Shown here in pieces: positions 7,869-17,590 of a DNA stretch of 64,000 nt. The position numbers were made by a program, and so were the translations under genes. The number at the start of each line of letters is the position of its first letter. Within the stretch, counting starts at the first letter, position 1. The notes below the pieces were generated by a model. It was not told the origin of the DNA, did not search any database, and was given only the letters and a program-made list of their open reading frames with translations. The DNA is from Tellurirhabdus rosea (lineage in GTDB: Bacteria > Bacteroidota > Bacteroidia > Cytophagales > Spirosomataceae). Location: contig NZ_CP111085.1 of the NCBI RefSeq assembly GCF_026278345.1, forward strand, positions 4,870,282 through 4,934,281, written 5' to 3'.

Positions 7869-8628
7869 AGTGGTTGAGCCATTCCCGAAACCCGTCGGCC
7901 CGTTCGCGGCTGATGTAAATTTCCTCCTCGGCCGGGCGGTGGCGCAGCCAGAGGCGGAAGCGGCCGTTGAAATGCGGTTCGATGCGTTCAATGGCCGACA
8001 GGTGACTCAGAAATTTGCGGTTCAGGCGGAAAAACTGCCGCGGGTCGAGTTTGGCCTCCAGTTCGTCCAGCGTTTCGTCCACAATGTATTTGCGGTTCTG
8101 ACTGGTTACCAGAAACACAACCTTGTCTTCGGCGTAGAGGTACACCACGTCCGCCGTATCCACGACCTCAAACCGGCCACCCTGCCGCAGCATAAACCGG
8201 TTTTTGTAAGACACCGGCCTCACGCCGTAGGCTTCCAGCACTTTGGCCAGGTCGCCGGATGAGGCCGCCACCTGCCGCACTTCCCGGTATTTGGCAATTG
8301 CCTTCCGCAGTTCGTCTTCGTCAATCGGCTTCAGCAGGTAATCCACGCTGTTTACTTTGAAAGCTTTCAGCGCGTATTCGTCGTAGGCCGTCGTAAAAAT
8401 GACCGGCGTGCGGACATCGACCTGCTGAAAAATCTCGAAACTAAGGCCGTCGGCGAGCTGAATATCCAGCAGCAGCAGGTCCGGCGGCGGATTCTGGCTC
8501 CACCAGCGGACAAACGACCGCACCGTTTCGACCCGGCCGACAATCTCGGCGGCGGGTTCTATTTCCTTCAAAAGGGCTTCCAAACGTTTGACGGCCAGCG
8601 GCTCGTCTTCCACGATCACAATTTTCAT
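7867..8628 (-). CDS. LytTR-type response regulator
   Basis: A 253-residue transcription regulator: receiver domain with acidic pocket VEDEP (6-10), phospho-acceptor D55 in LLLLDIQLADG and K100 in DYLLKPID, then a linker and a LytTR DNA-binding domain (about 145-250; RQFFRLNRKFLSHLSAIE). The ATG at 8626-8628 (MKIVIVEDE) is clear; longer frames upstream are spurious because they run through the kinase gene. The start overlaps the stop of the kinase gene by 4 bases, so the pair is translationally coupled. Targets are unknown; the GIN-domain gene upstream is a candidate. Confidence 0.95.
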   Translation of the reverse strand: MKIVIVEDEPLAVKRLEALLKEIEPAAEIVGRVETVRSFVRWWSQNPPPDLLLLDIQLADGLSFEIFQQVDVRTPVIFTTAYDEYALKAFKVNSVDYLLKPIDEDELRKAIAKYREVRQVAASSGDLAKVLEAYGVRPVSYKNRFMLRQGGRFEVVDTADVVYLYAEDKVVFLVTSQNRKYIVDETLDELEAKLDPRQFFRLNRKFLSHLSAIERIEPHFNGRFRLWLRHRPAEEEIYISRERADGFREWLNH

Positions 8629-9626
8629 AAAAGAGGCAATTTGACGGAATACGTACTTTCGGTTTGTTCCACCACGACGGGCTTGTCCGACAACTGAGCA
8701 TAGCGGTTCTGCAGATTTCGCAGACCGATGCCGCTGGAGGGAACCTGGAGGCGGTTTTTGGGCTGAAAGGTATTCCGGACAATCAGGTAATCGTTTTCGG
8801 CGGCAAGTTCGGTGAGCAGGGGCTTCTCCTGCGAACATTCGTTATGCTTGATGACGTTTTCGAGCAACGTGAGCAGCCCCTGCGTCACGATCTGCCGCCG
8901 CTGGTCCGCCTCCGAGAGGTGAATGGTGTACCGGAAAGCGGTTCCGAACCGGGTCTGGTGAATGAACAGGTACGATTCGGCGATGCGGAGTTCGGTCGCC
9001 AGCTCGACCGTGTTCTGGTCCGAATGCTGGAGGCTATAGCGGAACACTTTCGACAGGCGCTCGACAAACTGCACGGCCTGGCGGCTGTCTTCCGGAATCA
9101 GCGCGCTCAGGATGTTGAGCGAGTTGAACAGAAAATGCGGATTGACCTGATTTTTCAGGGAATCGAATTCGGCTTTCAGAACGGCCCGTTTCAGGCCTTC
9201 TTCCATCAGTGTCAGGGCTTTCCAGCGCTCCACAAAGGTCCGCAGCGAGTAAACGGCCGTGACGCCCGCCGTAATGAGCACCAGCAGTCCGGCGTTCATC
9301 AGGAAGTCGTTCAGCGTCACCGGCACGCCGAACAGACCGGGAATCATGCTTGTGGCCGCGCAGCCCACTCCGGCCGCGATACCGGCGCTCAGGTAGATAG
9401 TCCGGGCTACGAGCTGCTGGGGCGTGAGGTGCTCCGCCGAACGGTTCAGCAGGTAGGTCACCGACCACGACAGCAGGATGAAAATAGTGGCGCCGATGCA
9501 GAAGGCCAGTCCCGCCAGCCGCAGCCGGAAGTCAAAAGGCAGCGGCGAATCGGCCCGCAGCAGCACCGCCGTCAGCAGGCTGCCCCCAAGCACCAGAAAG
9601 ATACTTTGTCTGAGAATTGATTTCAT
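8625..9626 (-). CDS. LytS-type sensor histidine kinase (His_kinase family)
   Basis: A 333-residue membrane kinase. Four predicted membrane segments (about 7-23, 36-58, 77-95, 108-129) precede a short coiled coil and the family motif LKNQVNPHFLFNSLN with the phospho-acceptor H164. An HATPase domain follows (LLENVIKHN, then SSGIGLRNLQNRYAQL). There is no recognisable extracellular sensor, as is usual for Bacteroidota LytS-type kinases. It forms a 4-base overlapping pair with the LytTR regulator downstream, and starts 31 bases after the GIN-domain gene ends. Confidence 0.95.
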   Translation of the reverse strand: MKSILRQSIFLVLGGSLLTAVLLRADSPLPFDFRLRLAGLAFCIGATIFILLSWSVTYLLNRSAEHLTPQQLVARTIYLSAGIAAGVGCAATSMIPGLFGVPVTLNDFLMNAGLLVLITAGVTAVYSLRTFVERWKALTLMEEGLKRAVLKAEFDSLKNQVNPHFLFNSLNILSALIPEDSRQAVQFVERLSKVFRYSLQHSDQNTVELATELRIAESYLFIHQTRFGTAFRYTIHLSEADQRRQIVTQGLLTLLENVIKHNECSQEKPLLTELAAENDYLIVRNTFQPKNRLQVPSSGIGLRNLQNRYAQLSDKPVVVEQTESTYSVKLPLL

Positions 9627-9657
9627 GCGGAGTCAGTACGTTCGCGGTGGTGGCTCA

Positions 9658-10440
9658 TTAGACACGGGTAACCGAGCTGGCCCCGGCGCTGCGGACCCGG
9701 AGGGCCGGTTCGCCCGCGCCCGGCAGGACCCGGTACTGGATGTTGCTGGCCCCCGCCGCTTCGGCAAACAGGTGCTTCTGCACGTGCAGCCGGGCGTTGC
9801 AGGCGCCGGTCAGTTCGATGTCGGCATCTTCGACGGCAAAGTCAAAGGCGTGCAGGCTGGAGGCGCCGGTCAGCTCCGCATTCAGCCGCTGGCCCTGCCC
9901 GGTGAGCGTGAGCCGGGAGGCGCCGGTGATTTCGGTCAGCAGCGTGGTGAGTTTGCCTTCGAACGAAACGCTGGAAGCGCCCGTAATTTCGAGTTCCAGC
10001 GCGCTGAGGTTGTGGAATTCCTTGAACTGCACCAGATTGGCGCCGGAGATTTCCGTCCGTTTCAGGTCCGGCGTCGTCAGGGTCAGAAACAGGCGGCAGG
10101 TGCGGTGCCAGAACTGAAAGCGCTGGCCGATTTTGAGGGTGTTGCCATACTGCCGGGTGCGCAGGGCGGCGACTGCATGGGCCGGGCCGCGGATGGTCAG
10201 TGACGGGTGTTCGCCGCTCGTGATCAGGACGTTCAGCGCCCCGCCGATGTCCAGATGGTCGAACGCCTCGACCGGGCGGTTTTCGGTAATCTCCCCGGTG
10301 CGGGCCGTGTCGGCCTGCCACCAGATGGTCGCCAGCAGCGCCACCAGCCCCACCGAAAGCAGCAGCAACTGAAAATAGTGCTGCACGGCTTCCGGAGAAA
10401 CGGTGTCCATCAGCAGAAAATGCGGTAAGCTCGGATTCAT
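9658..10440 (-). CDS. Membrane-anchored GIN-domain (DUF2807) protein
   Basis: Right-handed beta-helix head domain protein (DUF2807, putative auto-transporter adhesin head GIN domain). The ATG at 10440 (MNPSLPHFL) is taken; 10452 and 10503 are alternatives. One membrane segment (about 22-41, YFQLLLLSVGLVALLATIWW) anchors it, followed by repeated coils carrying the ITGASS, LTGASS, AAGASN and SAGASS turns at roughly 20-residue spacing. GIN proteins are often found next to LytTR or PspC genes in Bacteroidota, and this one precedes a LytS/LytTR pair on the same strand, so they may be an operon. The molecular function is not known. Confidence 0.85.
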   Translation of the reverse strand: MNPSLPHFLLMDTVSPEAVQHYFQLLLLSVGLVALLATIWWQADTARTGEITENRPVEAFDHLDIGGALNVLITSGEHPSLTIRGPAHAVAALRTRQYGNTLKIGQRFQFWHRTCRLFLTLTTPDLKRTEISGANLVQFKEFHNLSALELEITGASSVSFEGKLTTLLTEITGASRLTLTGQGQRLNAELTGASSLHAFDFAVEDADIELTGACNARLHVQKHLFAEAAGASNIQYRVLPGAGEPALRVRSAGASSVTRV

Positions 10441-10639
10441 ATCGTTCACCATTGAGTATCGGATTGGCTGATGCAAATATGAGAATAGAGGCCGACGGAG
10501 CAAGCCGCTTTCCGACGAAGCTCCGGAATCGTCGGATGGGGCGTCGGCTGGGATAAATTACCGGCTTCCGGGCACGAACACAAAACGGCAAACGATTATC
10601 TTTACCGCCAGTATTCATTCTTCATTTTTCATTACCACC

Positions 10640-11134
10640 ATGCCTAGCTGGTTCCAGGGAAAAATTCGTTATCAGAAAGAGGAGATTGTTACCGATAAGC
10701 GGGGCGATCAGATTAAATTGAAAACCATCAACGAGGCGTATCTGGTTGATGCCGTGTCGTACACGGATGCCGAGGCCCGGCTTTATAAAGAAATTGCGGC
10801 CAACACCCCCAACTTTTCCGTGACCACCATCTCGCCCATGCGGCTGGCCGATGTCTTCTTCTTCGAAAAAGGCGACACCTGGTACAAATGCAAGGTCGTG
10901 TACGTCACCGAAGACGACAAAGGCCGCGAAAAACGCATCGTGAACATGATGCTGGTCAACGCCGAAAACGCCAAACAGGCGTACGAACGCGTGGAGGAAA
11001 GCCTCAAAACCATGCTGATTCCGATTGAGATTACGGACGTTAACACGACCAAAATTCTGGATATTTTCCCGTATTCCGAAGAAGACAGCATTCCGGCAAA
11101 CCTGCGGCCGCTGCACGAAGTCGAGAAAGACTAA
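10640..11134 (+). CDS. DUF4494 family protein
   Basis: A 164-residue cytosolic protein of the Bacteroidota-restricted DUF4494 family, recognised from the N-terminal WFQGKIRYQKEEI and the segment TEAYLVDAVSYTDAEARLY-like (here NEAYLVDAVSYTDAEARLY). The function is unknown. No signal peptide, membrane helix or catalytic motif is evident. A TATCTTTA sequence about 45 bases upstream resembles the -7 promoter motif with a final mismatch. It is monocistronic, ending at a strong bidirectional terminator. Confidence 0.85.
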   Translation: MPSWFQGKIRYQKEEIVTDKRGDQIKLKTINEAYLVDAVSYTDAEARLYKEIAANTPNFSVTTISPMRLADVFFFEKGDTWYKCKVVYVTEDDKGREKRIVNMMLVNAENAKQAYERVEESLKTMLIPIEITDVNTTKILDIFPYSEEDSIPANLRPLHEVEKD

Positions 11135-11149
11135 AGCGCTGTCCGGCAC

Positions 11150-11195
11150 AAAAACGCCCGGTCTGCACGACTTTACTCGTGGACCGGGCGTTTTT
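11150..11195. terminator. Bidirectional intrinsic terminator
   Basis: A 14-bp perfect stem (AAAAACGCCCGGTC / GACCGGGCGTTTTT) with an 18-base loop sits between the convergent DUF4494 and TonB-domain genes. Confidence 0.92.
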
Positions 11196-11209
11196 GTTGC
11201 CGAAAAGGC

Positions 11210-12106
11210 TTACCGGATTACTCCCTGAGAACCCATCGGCGACCAGATGCCGGAGCCGGACGAGAAACCGTCCATGGAGCGCATCGTGTTCGAGCGCGGG
11301 CGGCGCGTGGGGCCCTGCCAGGGTCGCGGCGTAACGGGATTGTACAGACTGACGACCCCGCGGGAAAAGACGAGCGAAACCAGCTGCTGGGTCATGAACG
11401 GCGTGCCGTCGACACTGGCCGGTTTCCAGTTGGGCATGTCCCGCAGGGCCTGGTAAATCCGACTCGGCAGGGAGGGCGTCAGCCGGGCCGGCTGCACCCG
11501 CACCACCTGACCGATTTCGTTGATGGTCAGCTGCGCGTAGAAGTACTGCGGCTGCGTGGCCGTCCGTGTGGAGTCGTTGAGGCGCGACCGCAGGTAGGCG
11601 ACCATTTCGTTCTTGCCGCCCGGAAACGAGGCATCCTGATAAAACGGTTCGCAGGTCTTCTTTTCCCCGTCTTCGGTAAAGCAGGTGGACTTCCGGACCC
11701 GGCCCAGGCGGTAAAACTCGCGGCGTTTGAGCGCCCCGCTTTCGTAAAAGACCTGAAACGGACCGTTCAACTGATTGTCCTTGTAATCGCCGATGACGTA
11801 AACCTGGCCGTTGCGGTGCCAGATGCGCGAACTGCCGTGGCGTACCAACTGGGCGTCGTTGGCGCTGAAGTTCTCGTACGTGGGCCGAACGACGTAGTGA
11901 TCTTCCGCAAAAATTACCCCGTCGTAATAATAGGAGCGGATGGTAGCCACCCGGTTTTTGCTGTCGTGGTAGGTTATTTCCTGATAATAATCGCTGAATT
12001 CCCGCCGGATTTTCCGGCCCTGTGCCTGTTCTCCAGCCTTCTCCTGGGCGCGGACAGAGGCCCATCCGAGGCAAAGGAATACCAGCAGAAAAGCGCGGAG
12101 GTTCAT
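11210..12106 (-). CDS. Exported MORN-like protein with TonB C-terminal domain
   Basis: A 298-residue protein with a signal peptide (residues 1-20, cleavage after VRA). A MORN/YwqK-like beta-repeat stretch follows (SSRIWHRNGQVYVIGDYKDNQ, NGPFQVFYESGALKRREFY). Then comes a TonB C-terminal-type domain (about 150-240) with the typical segment FPGGKNEMVAYL, LTINEIGQVVRVQ and the LRDMPNWKPA core. There is no N-terminal anchor helix beyond the signal peptide, so it is not a classical energy-transducing TonB; such periplasmic TonB-C proteins are abundant in Cytophagales. It lies downstream of the large FG-GAP lipoprotein on the same strand (44-base gap). Confidence 0.75.
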   Translation of the reverse strand: MNLRAFLLVFLCLGWASVRAQEKAGEQAQGRKIRREFSDYYQEITYHDSKNRVATIRSYYYDGVIFAEDHYVVRPTYENFSANDAQLVRHGSSRIWHRNGQVYVIGDYKDNQLNGPFQVFYESGALKRREFYRLGRVRKSTCFTEDGEKKTCEPFYQDASFPGGKNEMVAYLRSRLNDSTRTATQPQYFYAQLTINEIGQVVRVQPARLTPSLPSRIYQALRDMPNWKPASVDGTPFMTQQLVSLVFSRGVVSLYNPVTPRPWQGPTRRPRSNTMRSMDGFSSGSGIWSPMGSQGVIR

Positions 12107-12150
12107 GGTCGGAGGTTGTTTAGAAGATAAACCCGTTTTTGCATAAATCG

Positions 12151-15100
12151 TTACAGAAGCCCGTTGCGGACTTTTCCTTCAAAGGTAACCACATCCACCT
12201 TAACCGCGCCCGCCGGCAGGGAAACGCTCCGGCCGTTTTGCGAAAGGAACGAGTGCCCGTAGGCGAATTCGAGCCGTTGTTTCCGGCCGTCCCGGAACGT
12301 CAGAATGGCCGCGGCATCCGACGGTTGGAGGCGGAGCATCCGGTCGGGGTGGGGGCAGCGGAACACTTTCAGCGGGCCGCGGTTCTGGGTGGCGGCCAGC
12401 AGGGGCGTCCCATCCGCCAGCGTCAGCCGGGCCAGCGCTTTGGCGTTGCCCGGTATGTAGAACCCGCTTGTCCCGGCGCTGGTCGGCCGGAAGCCTCCCC
12501 GTCCGTCGCCCAGGAGCAGCAGCCCGTTGAGGGCGTCCATCCGGCCGGTGAACACTTCGTTTCCGTAGTCGTTCCCGACCAGCGCCAGGTCCGGGTTGCC
12601 GTCGTGATTGAAGTCGTCGGCCAGCATCCCGAACACCGGCGCCACCTGCGCCTCGGTCGGCAGTTCGCGGACCCTGAAGTTGCCGTTCCCCTGGTTCTCA
12701 ATATAAGCCGTTTTCATATAAGTAGCTCTCAGCACGAGGGCATCTTTCATTTCGTCGGGCTTGAGCATTTTGTCAATGGAAGCGGCGGCGAAGTCTTTGT
12801 ACATCGGAAACCGTCCCCGCATGACGATCATCTGCTTGATGAGGTCTTCGCGGCCAAAGAACGGGAACTCGTTCCGCTGGCCTTTTTCGTCCGGCAGGTA
12901 GACCGTCGGAATGGCGTCATAGAAGCCGTTGTTGTCGAAATCCTTGGCGTAGACCGTCAGCGGTTCCTGCTCCGAGGCCCGGTTCAGGGAATTGAGGCCG
13001 AAGTTTCCCGCGGCGTAGTCCATATCGCCATCCCGGTCGAAGTCCGCCGCCACCAGCGAGTTCCACCAGCCGACGTAAGGGCTGAGGGCGGACTGGGCTG
13101 CGGGGTTGGCCGCCAGCCTGCCGTTCTGGTTTTTCAGCAGCGTCAGCGGCATCCACTCGCCCGCCAGCAGGAGGTCTGTCCAGCCGTCGTTGTCGTAATC
13201 GGTCCAGAGCGCATCGCAGACAAGCCCGAGGTTGAGCAGTTCCGGCGCTATCTGGCCGGTCACGTCCGTGAAGCGGGGCGCACCGGGACGGGAGTCGTTC
13301 CGGAAAATAAAGCTGGAAACCGGTCGGGGGTACTGGCTGGGCACCACGCGGCCGCCCACAAACAGGTCCAGGTCGCCGTCGTGGTCGTAATCCGCCGCTT
13401 TGACGCAGGATTTGCTGGTCAGGTTGGTGGGCAGGGCACCCTGTTGCAGACGGAAGGCTCCTTTCCCGTCATTGACATAAAGCCGGTCCTGAAAAACGGG
13501 CGTATTCGGATTGCCTTCGTAACCGCCGCTGGCCACGTACAGGTCCAGGTCGGTGTCGCCGTCGGCATCGAACAGGAGCAGACCCATGTCTTCCTCGGGC
13601 TTGGCCGGCCCTTCGGGCGTAATAGCCTTTTCGGTAAACGAGCCGGATGCGGTCTGTAACCGCAGGGTTGTGGCCTTCTGGGTCGAGCCGCCCAGGACCA
13701 GATCCTCCTGTCCGTCGCCGTTCACGTCGCCCACGGCCACGGCCGGGCCGTACTGCGACAGCTTGTGCGGAAGCAGTTTCTGCTGGTTGAAATCAATGTA
13801 TTCGGGCTCGGAATGGACAAAGTTCAGGCGCAGGGAGTCGGTCACGTCCCGGAACCACTGCCCCGGCGAGGGGACTGGGAAGGCGGCCGGTTCGGTTGCG
13901 GCCTGCACATCCACGGTCAGCACCTGGTTGGCTTTGACATTCCGCAGCGTCTGGGCTTTGCCGTTCGGCCAGATGATGCGCACCTGCGCGACGGTCTGGT
14001 GGGTGTCAAGTCCGAAATGAGCCGCGTTTTCGACCGTCGAGAGGTAGCCCCGGTACGGAGTGTGTTCGTAGACCTGTTTCTGATTCTGGCCGTAGGTCAG
14101 CTCGACCCAGGCACCGAGGCCCAGCCGGTTCTGGTCCGGGCCTTTAAATCGGAGGCGCAGGTAGTTGGCTCCGGGTGATTTCTGTTCGATCAGGTTGTTC
14201 CGGTAGACAAAAGCCGAGTCGTTGATGTTGTTGACGACGTAATCCAGGTCCCCGTCATTGTCCAGATCGCCGTAGGCCGCCCCGTTGGAGAAGGAAGGAA
14301 CAGCCAGCCCCCACTGCTGGGTCACATCCTCGAACGAAGGAAGCGCCGCGTCGCCCCGGTTCCGAAAGGCGTAATTATTGATTTTGACCACCGGAATCTG
14401 GGACAAAATCGTTTGGCGGGTGGCAATGTCGGCGCTTTGTTCGCGGTAAGCAATGAAGTCCCGGTCGGTCACATCCCGCGGAAAGCCGTTGGTCACCAGC
14501 AGGTCCCGGTAGCCGTCGTGGTCAAAATCGGCCATGGAAGGCGTCCAGCTCCAGTCTGTTTCGGCCATATCGGCCTGCCAGCTGACTTCGCTGAAAATCG
14601 GCTCGGTCGTGCCGGGCCGGAAGCCCTGCCCCAGTTGCAGGGTATTGCGGACGTACTGGTAGCCGAAGCCAAACTCCTCGTTGTTCAGATACGACTGGTA
14701 GTTGTTGGCCGTCAGCAGCATTTTTTTGCGGTAATTATCGCGGGGCAGCATGTCCAGCGCGACAATATCCATCCAGCCGTCGTTGTTGAGGTCGGCAATG
14801 TCGTTGCCCATCGCCGAATTGCTGGTGTGTTTCAGAAAGTCCTGCGCCCGGTTGGTGAACGTCCCGTCGTGGTTGTTGATGTAGAGCAGGTCGTCGGAGA
14901 GGTAGTCGTTGGTGACGTAAATGTCTTTCCACCCGTCGCGGTTGATGTCGGTAATGTTGAGGCCGAGCCCATAGCCTTCGATGAGGATGCCCGCTTCCCG
15001 GGAAACATTGGTGAATACCGGGTGCCCTTTGGCCGGGTCGATGCCGTTGTTGCGGTACAGCCGGTCGGTGGTCGGGGAGGAGCCGTCGACGAGCTTGGGG

Positions 15101-15702
15101 TGGTAGGCGTTGGGGTAGCTTTCGGTCGTGTTGGTGAGCACGTACAGGTCGAGGTCGCCGTCGTTGTCGTAGTCGAAAAAGGCGGCGTTGGTCGAGTGGC
15201 CGTCGTCGGCAATGCCGTATTCTTTCGCCATTTCCCGGAACGTGGGAATCCCGTTTTTCGCACCCTGGTTAACGTAAAGCAGGTTTTCGCGCCGGGCGGC
15301 CACTTTGCTGACGGTGGCCGTGACGTAAATGTCCATCCAGCCATCGTTGTTGATGTCTACCAGTGCCACGCCCGAGCACCATTTGCCGCTGCCGTCCACG
15401 CCCGCGGTTTTGGTAATGTCTTCAAAGGCAAAATCGCCTTTGTTGAGGTAGAGTCGGTTGGCTACCTGATTGCCGGTAAAAAACAGGTCCTGTTGTCCGT
15501 CGTTGTTGAAATCGCCGATGGCCGTACCGCCGCCGTTGTAGACGTATTCAAAATCCAGAATATTAAGCGTGTCGTTTTCGGTGATGCGGTTGGAGAAGGT
15601 AATGCCGGTTTTTTCGGCTGGCAGGGCGGAAAACAACGTTTTCTTTTTGCAGGAAGTCAGCAGAAGCAGGAAGGGGGCAAGCAGCACTAAAAGGCGTTTC
15701 AC
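12151..15702 (-). CDS. FG-GAP/VCBS repeat lipoprotein with ASPIC/UnbV domain (CRTAC1-like)
   Basis: A 1183-residue surface lipoprotein (signal ending LLLTSC, lipobox cysteine 18). It contains two sets of seven-bladed-propeller FG-GAP repeats with calcium-binding loops of the type DFNNDGQQDLFF, DINNDGWMDIYV and DYDNDGDLDLYV. An ASPIC/UnbV segment (about 530-610; YRGYLSTVENAAHFGLD, VRIIWPNGKAQTLRNV) separates them. Proteins of this form are regularly encoded beside SusC/SusD pairs in Cytophagales and are assumed to bind glycans or proteins at the surface. It follows susD on the same strand, but a terminator at 15764-15797 suggests partly separate transcription. Confidence 0.9.
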   Translation of the reverse strand: MKRLLVLLAPFLLLLTSCKKKTLFSALPAEKTGITFSNRITENDTLNILDFEYVYNGGGTAIGDFNNDGQQDLFFTGNQVANRLYLNKGDFAFEDITKTAGVDGSGKWCSGVALVDINNDGWMDIYVTATVSKVAARRENLLYVNQGAKNGIPTFREMAKEYGIADDGHSTNAAFFDYDNDGDLDLYVLTNTTESYPNAYHPKLVDGSSPTTDRLYRNNGIDPAKGHPVFTNVSREAGILIEGYGLGLNITDINRDGWKDIYVTNDYLSDDLLYINNHDGTFTNRAQDFLKHTSNSAMGNDIADLNNDGWMDIVALDMLPRDNYRKKMLLTANNYQSYLNNEEFGFGYQYVRNTLQLGQGFRPGTTEPIFSEVSWQADMAETDWSWTPSMADFDHDGYRDLLVTNGFPRDVTDRDFIAYREQSADIATRQTILSQIPVVKINNYAFRNRGDAALPSFEDVTQQWGLAVPSFSNGAAYGDLDNDGDLDYVVNNINDSAFVYRNNLIEQKSPGANYLRLRFKGPDQNRLGLGAWVELTYGQNQKQVYEHTPYRGYLSTVENAAHFGLDTHQTVAQVRIIWPNGKAQTLRNVKANQVLTVDVQAATEPAAFPVPSPGQWFRDVTDSLRLNFVHSEPEYIDFNQQKLLPHKLSQYGPAVAVGDVNGDGQEDLVLGGSTQKATTLRLQTASGSFTEKAITPEGPAKPEEDMGLLLFDADGDTDLDLYVASGGYEGNPNTPVFQDRLYVNDGKGAFRLQQGALPTNLTSKSCVKAADYDHDGDLDLFVGGRVVPSQYPRPVSSFIFRNDSRPGAPRFTDVTGQIAPELLNLGLVCDALWTDYDNDGWTDLLLAGEWMPLTLLKNQNGRLAANPAAQSALSPYVGWWNSLVAADFDRDGDMDYAAGNFGLNSLNRASEQEPLTVYAKDFDNNGFYDAIPTVYLPDEKGQRNEFPFFGREDLIKQMIVMRGRFPMYKDFAAASIDKMLKPDEMKDALVLRATYMKTAYIENQGNGNFRVRELPTEAQVAPVFGMLADDFNHDGNPDLALVGNDYGNEVFTGRMDALNGLLLLGDGRGGFRPTSAGTSGFYIPGNAKALARLTLADGTPLLAATQNRGPLKVFRCPHPDRMLRLQPSDAAAILTFRDGRKQRLEFAYGHSFLSQNGRSVSLPAGAVKVDVVTFEGKVRNGLL

Positions 15703-15763
15703 GCAGGCAGGAGTTAGGTTTTTGACTGACTAATCTACAAATTTTTAGGCGAAAAGGAAAAGA

Positions 15764-15797
15764 AAAACCCGGCAGGGCCGAAGCCGAACCGGGTTTT
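15764..15797 (-). terminator. Intrinsic terminator after the susD-like gene
   Basis: A 9-bp stem AAAACCCGG/CCGGGTTTT with a 16-base GC-rich loop; on the minus strand a T run follows. It lies 27 bases after the SusD stop codon. Confidence 0.75.
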
Positions 15798-15823
15798 CCA
15801 ACGCATGAAGGCACTCTGCCTGG

Positions 15824-17575
15824 TTAGTAGCCGGGGTTTTGCTTCAGACCCTGCTTGCCGTCGGCGGTTTTGCTCTGGTTAATAACGTTAATCGGGATGG
15901 GCAGGTACTCGTCCTGGCCTTTGGTGAACGTTGTGTTGGCCAGATGCGACCGCTTTTTGCTTTCCGTCTGGAGATACGCGTTGATTTCCGTATCGGCGAT
16001 GCCCCAGCGAACCAGATCAAAGAACCGGTGGCCTTCCATCGCCAGTTCAAGGCGACGCTCAAAGCGGATGATCTTGTGCGCCGCATCCTTCGACGCGAAA
16101 GCCGAAGTCGGGTATTCCTTGATCACGTAATTAGCGGCGTTCTCGGTGGTATAGCCCTTGGTCGGATCTTTTTCGTCTACCAGCTTCTTAACAAAGCCGG
16201 CCGGATTGGCGGCCCGCTTGCGCACCTGGTTGACATAATCCAGCGCCTTGGTCAGCGTACCGGCTTCCACTTCCGCTTCGGCGGCCATCAGCAGGACGTC
16301 GGCATAGCGCATCAGCGGATAGTTTTTGCCGATCCGGGACTGTCCCCAGCCTCCGGCCGCCTGGTATTTGCCGGCTTCGGCCTTGTAGTGGACGGTCTTT
16401 TTGGGCAGGTACGGACCTCCATTCGCCAGGTTCCGGATCCAGGCGGTCTGGGCAGGACCCCAGTCCAGATACGGAATACCGATCCGGCCCACCGACCAGT
16501 CGAGGCGGGGGTCAACTGTACCGGCATACGTAGGGGCCGTCGGGTTAGCTTCGAAGTTATTTATGTCCGAAGCGTTGTACGTGTCGAGCAGGGGCAGACC
16601 GTTGGCGTCCGTCTTGTATGCGTTCACCAGGTTCTGGGAAGGCTGGAAGAAGCCGCAGCAACCGCCCGGGCCGCTGCCGTTCGGGTTGGTCAGCTCCATT
16701 TCAGCGCTGCCGTTGTTGCCCTGGTTGCCGTCGCCGACCGTGTACTGGATGGCAAAGACAAACTCCTTGCTGTTGTCGTTTTCCCCTTTGAAAATATCAC
16801 CGTAGTTATCCAGCAGTCCGTATTTCTCTCCGCTGTTGGTTTTGCCCGAAGCAATCACCATGTCGAAGTACTTCTTGGCTTCGGTGTAATTTTTCTGATA
16901 GAGGTAGGCCTTGCCTACGTAAGCGGCGGCGGCCCATTTGTTGACCCGGCCCAGCTGCGACTGCGTCTCGGGCAGGTTGTTGTAGGCGAAAATCAGGTCT
17001 TCCATGATTTGCGGCCACACATCCTTGTCGTTCGTCAGCGCCTTGAAATCAGCCGTGGTGGTTGCCGTCTCGGGCACAAACGGGATGTTGTTGAAGGCCC
17101 GCTTTGCCTCGAAGTGGTGGAAACCCCGAATAAAACGAGCCTCGGCCTCGATAACCTTTTTGGCGGCATCAGGAATGTCGGTGGCCTGCTTCATGAGGCG
17201 GAGCACCACGTTGGCCTGACCGATGCCGTCGTAGCTTCCCTGCCATTTGTTCGGCACGGAAATGGTGCTCGACGTCGTTTCGTAGCGCTCGACGGGGTTG
17301 ATTTCCCCCGCCTGGTCGGTGGACTCAGAACCTTTGTAGGAGTCGTGACCCCGGATGCTGCCCCAGAGCCAGTTGGTGGCGCTGGAGTACCAGCCACCCG
17401 TTCCCCGGAGGGAAGAGTAAGCCATTACAAGCGCGCCATCGACCCCGCTCTGGTTAGCCAGCCCCGGTTCACTATAAACGCCCAGGGGAGTCTGGTCCAG
17501 AAAAGAATCCTTACAGGAGTAGGTGGTAAGCGTCAGGGCGATGATTCCTGACAGAACAGTTATACTTCGTTTCAT
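15824..17575 (-). CDS. SusD/RagB family nutrient-binding outer-membrane lipoprotein
   Basis: The surface lid of a SusCD nutrient-import complex. The 583-residue protein has a lipoprotein signal (LTTYSC, cysteine 21) followed by the typical KDSFLDQTPLG start. SusD-type TPR helices lie in the N-terminal half (RFIRGFHHFEAKRAFNNIPFV, AAAYVGKAYLYQKNYTEAKKYF). C-terminal family signatures are YPLMRYADVLLMAAEAEVEAG and RFERRLELAMEGHRFFDLVRWG. The ligand (glycan, peptide or other) cannot be read from sequence; no glycoside hydrolase lies nearby, so this is not an obvious polysaccharide locus. It starts 15 bases after susC. Confidence 0.96.
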   Translation of the reverse strand: MKRSITVLSGIIALTLTTYSCKDSFLDQTPLGVYSEPGLANQSGVDGALVMAYSSLRGTGGWYSSATNWLWGSIRGHDSYKGSESTDQAGEINPVERYETTSSTISVPNKWQGSYDGIGQANVVLRLMKQATDIPDAAKKVIEAEARFIRGFHHFEAKRAFNNIPFVPETATTTADFKALTNDKDVWPQIMEDLIFAYNNLPETQSQLGRVNKWAAAAYVGKAYLYQKNYTEAKKYFDMVIASGKTNSGEKYGLLDNYGDIFKGENDNSKEFVFAIQYTVGDGNQGNNGSAEMELTNPNGSGPGGCCGFFQPSQNLVNAYKTDANGLPLLDTYNASDINNFEANPTAPTYAGTVDPRLDWSVGRIGIPYLDWGPAQTAWIRNLANGGPYLPKKTVHYKAEAGKYQAAGGWGQSRIGKNYPLMRYADVLLMAAEAEVEAGTLTKALDYVNQVRKRAANPAGFVKKLVDEKDPTKGYTTENAANYVIKEYPTSAFASKDAAHKIIRFERRLELAMEGHRFFDLVRWGIADTEINAYLQTESKKRSHLANTTFTKGQDEYLPIPINVINQSKTADGKQGLKQNPGY

Positions 17576-17590
17576 GGGTAACCAAATTTT